Shown piece by piece: positions 43,852 to 48,039 of a stretch of DNA of 48,039 nucleotides. Each line of letters starts with the position of its first letter. Position 1 is the first letter of the stretch. The DNA is from Leyella stercorea. GTDB taxonomy: Bacteria > Bacteroidota > Bacteroidia > Bacteroidales > Bacteroidaceae. The stretch lies in NCBI RefSeq assembly GCF_021531655.1, contig NZ_JADYUF010000028.1:1-48039 (forward strand), read 5' to 3'. The notes under the pieces were generated by a model. The model worked only from the letters and a program-made list of their open reading frames with translations, was not told where the DNA came from and made no database searches. The position numbers and the translations under genes are program-made.

Positions 43852-44475
43852 TTATCGTGTCACCCAAAAATTTTTGTCAAAGAGTTTAGCTATTTTCTGA
43901 TGCCTTGCCATCAGCATGGTTTGGGTGTAAACCTCCTTGTTCAGAGGTAGCTTAATTTGTATGGTTGTTATTGTCTTTGCCAATGCAAGCACCTTGTCTA
44001 CGCTCATCTTAATCTCTGAGACTTTCAGCATACGCTCCAGTTCCTTGTATACTTTCAAAGCCACAAAGCAGATACATATATGAGCCTCGATGCGTTTGCG
44101 TGTAAAGTGAAACATGGGGCGTATCTCTATCTTTGATTTGGCTATACGGAAAGCCCGTTCTACGTGCCAAAGGTTGTGATATGCTGTGTATACATCCTGT
44201 ATTGGTATATCCGTATTGGTGAGATATCCTTTTAGATCGTCCCATTTGGAGTCATCAGCTACACGATCATAATTGATGGCGACTTTCACCTCACCATCCA
44301 TGGATAAAAACTTATTGTAACCTCTTTTGTTGATGTTGCCTTTAGTGAGCGCACCAAGCTTGTAAGCCTTTTCCAATCTGCGTATTCCCTTTTCTCGGTT
44401 ATAGGCATCTTTCTTTTGCTTCTTTGACAAGATATTCGACCTCATCTTCATTATATGCAACACCAATTGTGACAA
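43852..44475 (-). pseudogene. IS1634-family transposase, C-terminal fragment
   Basis: A 207-codon frame that reads into the conserved C-terminal half: LKGYLTNTDIPIQDVYTAYH, NLWHVERAFRIAKSKIEIRP, and HFTRKRIEAHICICFVALKV. This contains the last catalytic Glu region of IS4/IS1634 DDE enzymes. The first residues (MSQLVLHIMKMRSN) are probably not from this protein but from the shifted N-terminal segment. It cannot make an active enzyme. Confidence 0.8.
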
Positions 44476-44557
44476 GTTCCTTCATATTGCCACCGATTTT
44501 CTCAACAACAATAACTCCGATATTTCCAGAACGATGTCTTTTCTTTCTGATAAACAT
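44399..44557 (-). pseudogene. IS1634-family transposase, N-terminal fragment
   Basis: Starting MFIRKKRHRSGNIGVIVVEK at 44557, it is the N-terminal start of an IS1634 transposase, continuing to EYLVKEAKERCL and a stop. It overlaps the C-terminal fragment in a different frame; the deletion junction lies near 44400-44430. Confidence 0.75.
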
Positions 44558-44596
44558 AGTTAAAAAACCTTTTGCGTCACCCAAAATTAGGTGACG

Positions 44597-44604
44597 CAAA
44601 GATA
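44597..44604 (-). promoter_or_regulatory. -7 promoter element of IS remnant
   Basis: The minus strand reads TATCTTTG followed by CG, 40 bases before the transposase start. Confidence 0.5.
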
Positions 44605-44666
44605 CAAAATATTGTTTATCAATCAGTTATAAAATAAGTGTTTTTTGAGTGACGAAGTCAGGAGCT

Positions 44667-46403
44667 CTATCTTTCCACCTTGAATATGGCGGCACTTATG
44701 CCAGAAGCTTTAATCACATCAGTCTTTTTTCCTGATTTATACACAACCTTTCCTGTGGAAAGAACAGAAACTGCCTTACCACCAACGGAGCTGATATTGA
44801 GAGAGGCTGCCTTGGCACCAGGATTCACGACAACAACATACTTCTCCTCACCCAAAGTGCGCTCATATACCATCGGATATTCCTGCCCCTTCTGGTTCAG
44901 GAGCTTCCAATCACCCTCATTGTCAAGAGCCTTTGCAGAATGACGCAAAGCGGTCAACTTACGGGTATATGACAACAGAGAATTCTGATCTCCCTGCTGA
45001 GCTTCAACGGTCAACTTTCCGTTTTCCGTATCTACAGGAAAGTAAAGCTTATCGGGTGCACTCGTAGAGAAGCCGGCATTCTTGCCCTTGGTCCACTGCA
45101 TCGGAGTACGGGTACCCGAACGCTCATTGCTACCCTCCTTGTTAGGGAGATTCATCTGATACTTCATACCAATCTCATCACCATAATAGATAAACGGAAT
45201 ACCAGGCATGGTGAGGAAGAAGGTCATCGCCACCTTCAACTGGTCTGGCGTGTTGCGGGTACCGATGTTAGGGCGCTGGTAATCGTGGTTGGCAGATGGA
45301 ACAGCGATGTAGCCGAGATTCTTGGTGGCATTGAATGCCTTGGTATAGTTCTCGCTAAACTCCTTGAGCGAACCCTTGCCCTGCTTGTCGAAATAGCAGT
45401 TCTGGTAACTCTGCTCCCACTTGCCCCATGGAGTCTTGCGGTCGAAGAACAGAGAGGCATAGCCCTTGAGACCGAAATGGATGTAGAAATCGATGTTGAA
45501 GCCGGCAGGAATGGCTTGCTGCGGATTAGCCCACTCAGAAATCAAGACGGTCTCTGGATAATACTTATCCTTCCAGGCACGCATCTCATTCCAAAGCTTG
45601 GAAACCTCCTTCTTGTCAGGGTCGTTCTTGACAAGCGATGACGCCATATCTACACGGAAGCCATCCACACCCTTATCAAACCAGAAAGCCATGATGTTAC
45701 GTATTTCCCTGCGGACAGCCTGTGGTCCTGGAGCATCTACGCCCTGCTCCCAAGGATGATTTGGATCTGGATGAGCAAAACCATAGTTCAAGGCAGGCTG
45801 GCACTCGAAGAAATTCTTCTCATAATACTTGGCACGAGGAGCATTAGCCTCCACATATCTGCCTCGGGTACTAGACTCCGGACTTGCCTCCTGATGACGG
45901 GCTTCTATTTCTTTCTTCTCACTCTCAGGGATATCATTCATCCAGATATAATAGTCGCTGTAACGCTGGTTAGGATCTTTCGCGGAAGACTCCTTAAACC
46001 AGGCACACTTGGTACTGGAATGTCCTGCCACCAGGTCGAGACAAACTTTCATGCCACGCTTATGGGCCTCATTGACCAATGTAACCAAATCGGTATTGGT
46101 ACCGAATCGAGGATCCACCTTGTAGAAATCGATGACATCATAGCCACCATCAAACCATCCCGACTCAAAGATCGGATTGAGCCAGAGGGCGTTCACCCCC
46201 AGAGACTTGATGTAATCCAACTTGGAAGTGATACCCGGCAGATCGCCAATACCGTTGCCATCAGTATCCATATAGGAAGATGGATAAATCTGATAGAAAA
46301 GTGCATCACTCAACCAAGCCGGTCCCTTCTTCTGTTCTGCCTGAGCAGAAAGTGTGGTTGCCGCCAAGGCAACAACCAACAACATTTTATTCATTCTTTT
46401 CAT
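44667..46403 (-). CDS. GH13 alpha-amylase family enzyme, secreted
   Basis: A 578-residue glycoside hydrolase family 13 enzyme. A signal peptide follows the ATG at 46403 (MKRMNKMLLVVALAATTLSA, then QA); an earlier in-frame start at 46436 is less likely. The barrel has DALFYQIYPSSYMDTDGNGI, WLNPIFESGWFDGGYDV, GFRVDMASS with nucleophile Asp252, VLISEWANP with acid/base Glu290, and SANHDYQRP with Asp374. A C-terminal beta domain (LTALRHSAKALDNEGDWKLL) follows. It resembles alpha-glucosidase or oligo-1,6-glucosidase branches; the exact linkage is unknown. It is adjacent to the IS remnant, which ends 5 bases before its stop. Confidence 0.92.
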   Translation of the reverse strand: MKRMNKMLLVVALAATTLSAQAEQKKGPAWLSDALFYQIYPSSYMDTDGNGIGDLPGITSKLDYIKSLGVNALWLNPIFESGWFDGGYDVIDFYKVDPRFGTNTDLVTLVNEAHKRGMKVCLDLVAGHSSTKCAWFKESSAKDPNQRYSDYYIWMNDIPESEKKEIEARHQEASPESSTRGRYVEANAPRAKYYEKNFFECQPALNYGFAHPDPNHPWEQGVDAPGPQAVRREIRNIMAFWFDKGVDGFRVDMASSLVKNDPDKKEVSKLWNEMRAWKDKYYPETVLISEWANPQQAIPAGFNIDFYIHFGLKGYASLFFDRKTPWGKWEQSYQNCYFDKQGKGSLKEFSENYTKAFNATKNLGYIAVPSANHDYQRPNIGTRNTPDQLKVAMTFFLTMPGIPFIYYGDEIGMKYQMNLPNKEGSNERSGTRTPMQWTKGKNAGFSTSAPDKLYFPVDTENGKLTVEAQQGDQNSLLSYTRKLTALRHSAKALDNEGDWKLLNQKGQEYPMVYERTLGEEKYVVVVNPGAKAASLNISSVGGKAVSVLSTGKVVYKSGKKTDVIKASGISAAIFKVER

Positions 46404-46487
46404 GAGCATTATTATTAATTCAAGAAAAACTTTCATAACAACTTAAAATCCTGCATTTTATTGTGCAAGTTGGCATTTTTGCGATTG

Positions 46488-46495
46488 CAAATTTA
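46488..46495 (-). promoter_or_regulatory. -7 promoter element for GH13 gene
   Basis: The minus strand reads TAAATTTG followed by CA, about 85 bases before the start. Confidence 0.5.
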
Positions 46496-46731
46496 ATAGT
46501 TTTTTCAAGATTTCCTAACCTTATTAATAAAATAGTGGAACAAAAACGACAAAAAACGCAATAACTACCTCATTATCAAACAATTTTCTTCTTTAACAGA
46601 AAAAAATCCACATTTTCACCCTTCATCCTATGTGGGCCATTGCTCATATCATTCCTTACATATTATATTAAGTATGGGAATGGTTAGTAATAAGTAGGAA
46701 AAGATTGATTCATAAAATAATAAATCCCGGT

Positions 46732-46769
46732 AGGAGATAGCATGCAGCTATTCTCTTGCCGGGATTTTT
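46732..46769 (-). terminator. Terminator after WYL regulator
   Basis: AAATCCCGG pairs with CCGGGATTTTT around an inner stem (GAGATAGC with GCTATTCTC). It lies downstream of the minus-strand WYL gene. The remaining 46437-46826 gap shows only AT-rich sequence. Confidence 0.7.
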
Positions 46770-46826
46770 AGTAATGTAGCTTAGCCCCTTGAATTTCCCA
46801 TTTTCCTGGAGAGAAACTTAAAGCCC

Positions 46827-47780
46827 TTATTCCTCCCCATTCAGGCATTCGCCCGTCTCATAACTCTTCGTCATATCCTTTAAGATACCAATCATCTCCT
46901 GCCTCAAGCTCTCAGGCTTCAGTACGATGATATTTCTGCCATGCCACAACAGTTCCTGAAGGAAATCACGGCTGGGCCGAACGGTGAGGGTATATTCCCG
47001 ATACATTCCATCTTCCGACTCCTTTACTTTCTGCTGGCTCTCGTGCAGCGGAACCTCCTCGATGTAGTTGTATTCCGGATAGAAGGCACGGATGCGGATT
47101 TTCTCCACGGGCACTTCTTCCATCCGATAGATGCCAAAGCAATCTTCATAATAATTCTCTGGAGTCAGGAACTTCTTCATCTTTGCCGGCAACGGATGCT
47201 TCTCGCAAATAAGCTTCAGAAAACTGATGCGGTCGAAAGGAAGAACCCGAATGAGCTTCCTCCCATCCTGTTCAGCACTTGAATTTTTAACTCCCACAAC
47301 GTACCACCGTTGTTTGAAATATCTCACGAAAGCCGGTTGCAGAATAATATCACTCTCTGCTCCAAATCCCGAAACGTATTTAAACTTCAGCAGATATTGC
47401 TTATCTATCGCTGCAAGAATATCATCCAGATATTCCGTATTGTATGGCGGTGTATCGAGCATCACCTTATTGTGAAACTTCAGCATATCACCAAGCGAAG
47501 CCAACCGCAGGGAACTCAGCATCCATTCCGTCACATCATCATTAGCAATCGGATCACGCTTCAGATAATACCGATAGCCGTCGCTCTTGTCGCATTTCAC
47601 AGTAATGCCAAACTGCGACTGGATATTATCACGATAACGATGGAAGGTACGCTTGTCCAACTCATCCTCATCCTGATTAGCGTTGGCATCACGCCACTCA
47701 TTAGCAATCTCCTCAAAGGTAAGATGCTTACGATCCAAGAGGCCAATCAGCCAACTATAGAATTTTACACGATTGTCCAT
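46827..47780 (-). CDS. WYL-domain transcriptional regulator
   Basis: A 317-residue regulator. The N-terminal part (MDNRVKFYSWLIGLLDRKHL, then DELDKRTFHRYRDNIQSQFG) is a winged helix. The WYL domain follows (LKFKYVSGFGAESDIILQPA, then RYFKQRWYVVGVK), with the conserved RYFKQRWY segment. A WCX-like C-terminal part ends in RPSRDFLQELLWHGRNIIVL. WYL proteins sense ligands such as nucleic acids or nucleotides and are frequent in defence loci. The start at 47780 gives a normal N-terminus; the longer frame from 47930 adds hydrophobic, unrelated sequence. Target genes are unknown. Confidence 0.88.
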   Translation of the reverse strand: MDNRVKFYSWLIGLLDRKHLTFEEIANEWRDANANQDEDELDKRTFHRYRDNIQSQFGITVKCDKSDGYRYYLKRDPIANDDVTEWMLSSLRLASLGDMLKFHNKVMLDTPPYNTEYLDDILAAIDKQYLLKFKYVSGFGAESDIILQPAFVRYFKQRWYVVGVKNSSAEQDGRKLIRVLPFDRISFLKLICEKHPLPAKMKKFLTPENYYEDCFGIYRMEEVPVEKIRIRAFYPEYNYIEEVPLHESQQKVKESEDGMYREYTLTVRPSRDFLQELLWHGRNIIVLKPESLRQEMIGILKDMTKSYETGECLNGEE

Positions 47781-48039
47781 TATCTCTAAATATTTACAAG
47801 AAATGCCTAAAAAGAAAAGGAGAAAAGATAGCCAACAAAATGGTAATGCTAAATGCTGGCGTTTCTGACTTTTGTCATATACCAATGCGCGATACACTTG
47901 TGCCCGATGCTTGAAATGAACTGTGAACAAACTCGTCTCTTTGCATGAAACACATGAATTTTTAATAACCTGAGTTCGGGATAAGCGACTGTCGTTTTTC
48001 TTGCTATGCTAGATTTCCGATAGGTGCATATTACATTTG
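47781..48039 (+). other. Region at window end with -7 element
   Basis: No gene is seen. The last 8 bases (48032-48039) read TACATTTG, a likely -7 box for a plus-strand gene beyond the window. Confidence 0.4.

Larger units (their letters stand above)
43842..44662 (-). mobile_element. Internally deleted IS1634-type insertion element
   Basis: The ends are inverted CCTGACTTC (43842-43850) and GAAGTCAGG (44654-44662). Between them lie the first about 50 codons and the last about 200 codons of an IS1634-family transposase, joined out of frame, with the middle lost. A -7 box and the palindrome GCGTCACC-CAAAATTA-GGTGACGC (44573-44596) remain in the leader. No target duplication is obvious. Confidence 0.75.

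Noticed and set aside
47781..47930. N-terminal extension of the WYL regulator with a hydrophobic stretch
   Set aside because: WYL regulators start with the winged helix found at 47780. The extension lacks support.

Overview
The window looks like a chromosomal segment of a Prevotella/Segatella-type member of the Bacteroidota. This rests on promoter elements of the form TAnnTTTG (often with a TTTG/GTTG box about 20 bp upstream), few Shine-Dalgarno sites, a BlaR1-type peptidase with a TonB_C tail, DUF3078, DUF3127 and DUF4835 proteins, OFA-type transporter and S9 peptidase genes, and glycoside hydrolases with signal peptides. The genus is an inference; no rRNA is present.

Layout. 1-1.8 kb: a BlaI-BlaR1-like regulatory pair (minus) with a perfect palindrome at its promoter. 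2.0-4.9 kb: a secreted alpha/beta hydrolase and a membrane TPR/HTH regulator, convergent. 5.1-9.7 kb: a TonB-dependent receptor followed by a GH36 alpha-galactosidase, a small glycan-use locus. 9.9-10.7 kb: a PD-(D/E)XK (Rpn/transposase-type) gene broken by a one-base frameshift. 10.8-18.7 kb: a minus-strand series pyrG, yidC, S9 peptidase, OFA transporter. 18.9-23.6 kb: DUF3078 protein, trmO, and a convergent GH2 beta-mannosidase.

23.6-30.8 kb is the accessory part. It has an AT-rich palindromic repeat, a continuous 11-bp-periodic array of about 32 units, a 77-aa orphan with GATC sites clustered upstream, a fusion of a CoiA-like zinc/nuclease region to a YspA/DUF2493-like SLOG domain next to a small membrane protein, a winged-helix PD-(D/E)XK nuclease beside a DpnA-like adenine methyltransferase (a probable restriction-modification pair), and an AAA-ATPase/PD-(D/E)XK protein. 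The CoiA-SLOG fusion is the best candidate here for an undescribed defence-like gene.

30.8-43.4 kb is ordinary housekeeping: DUF3127 (with an SSB-like tail), dnaN, a DnaQ-type exonuclease, coaBC, DUF4835, recN, a protease-fold/TPR protein, an acidic-tailed unknown, rarA, a 2-hydroxyacid dehydrogenase and a TRIC-type membrane protein. 43.5 kb holds tRNA-Arg(TCT). 43.8-44.7 kb is an internally deleted IS1634-type element. 44.7-47.8 kb has a secreted GH13 amylase-family enzyme and a WYL-domain regulator.

A recurring feature is a family of AT-rich intergenic elements (at least seven in 48 kb), made of TTTTGAGTTTTGAATT-type arms around short GC hairpins. They fill whole gaps from stop codon to start codon and supply the A-rich leaders of several genes.
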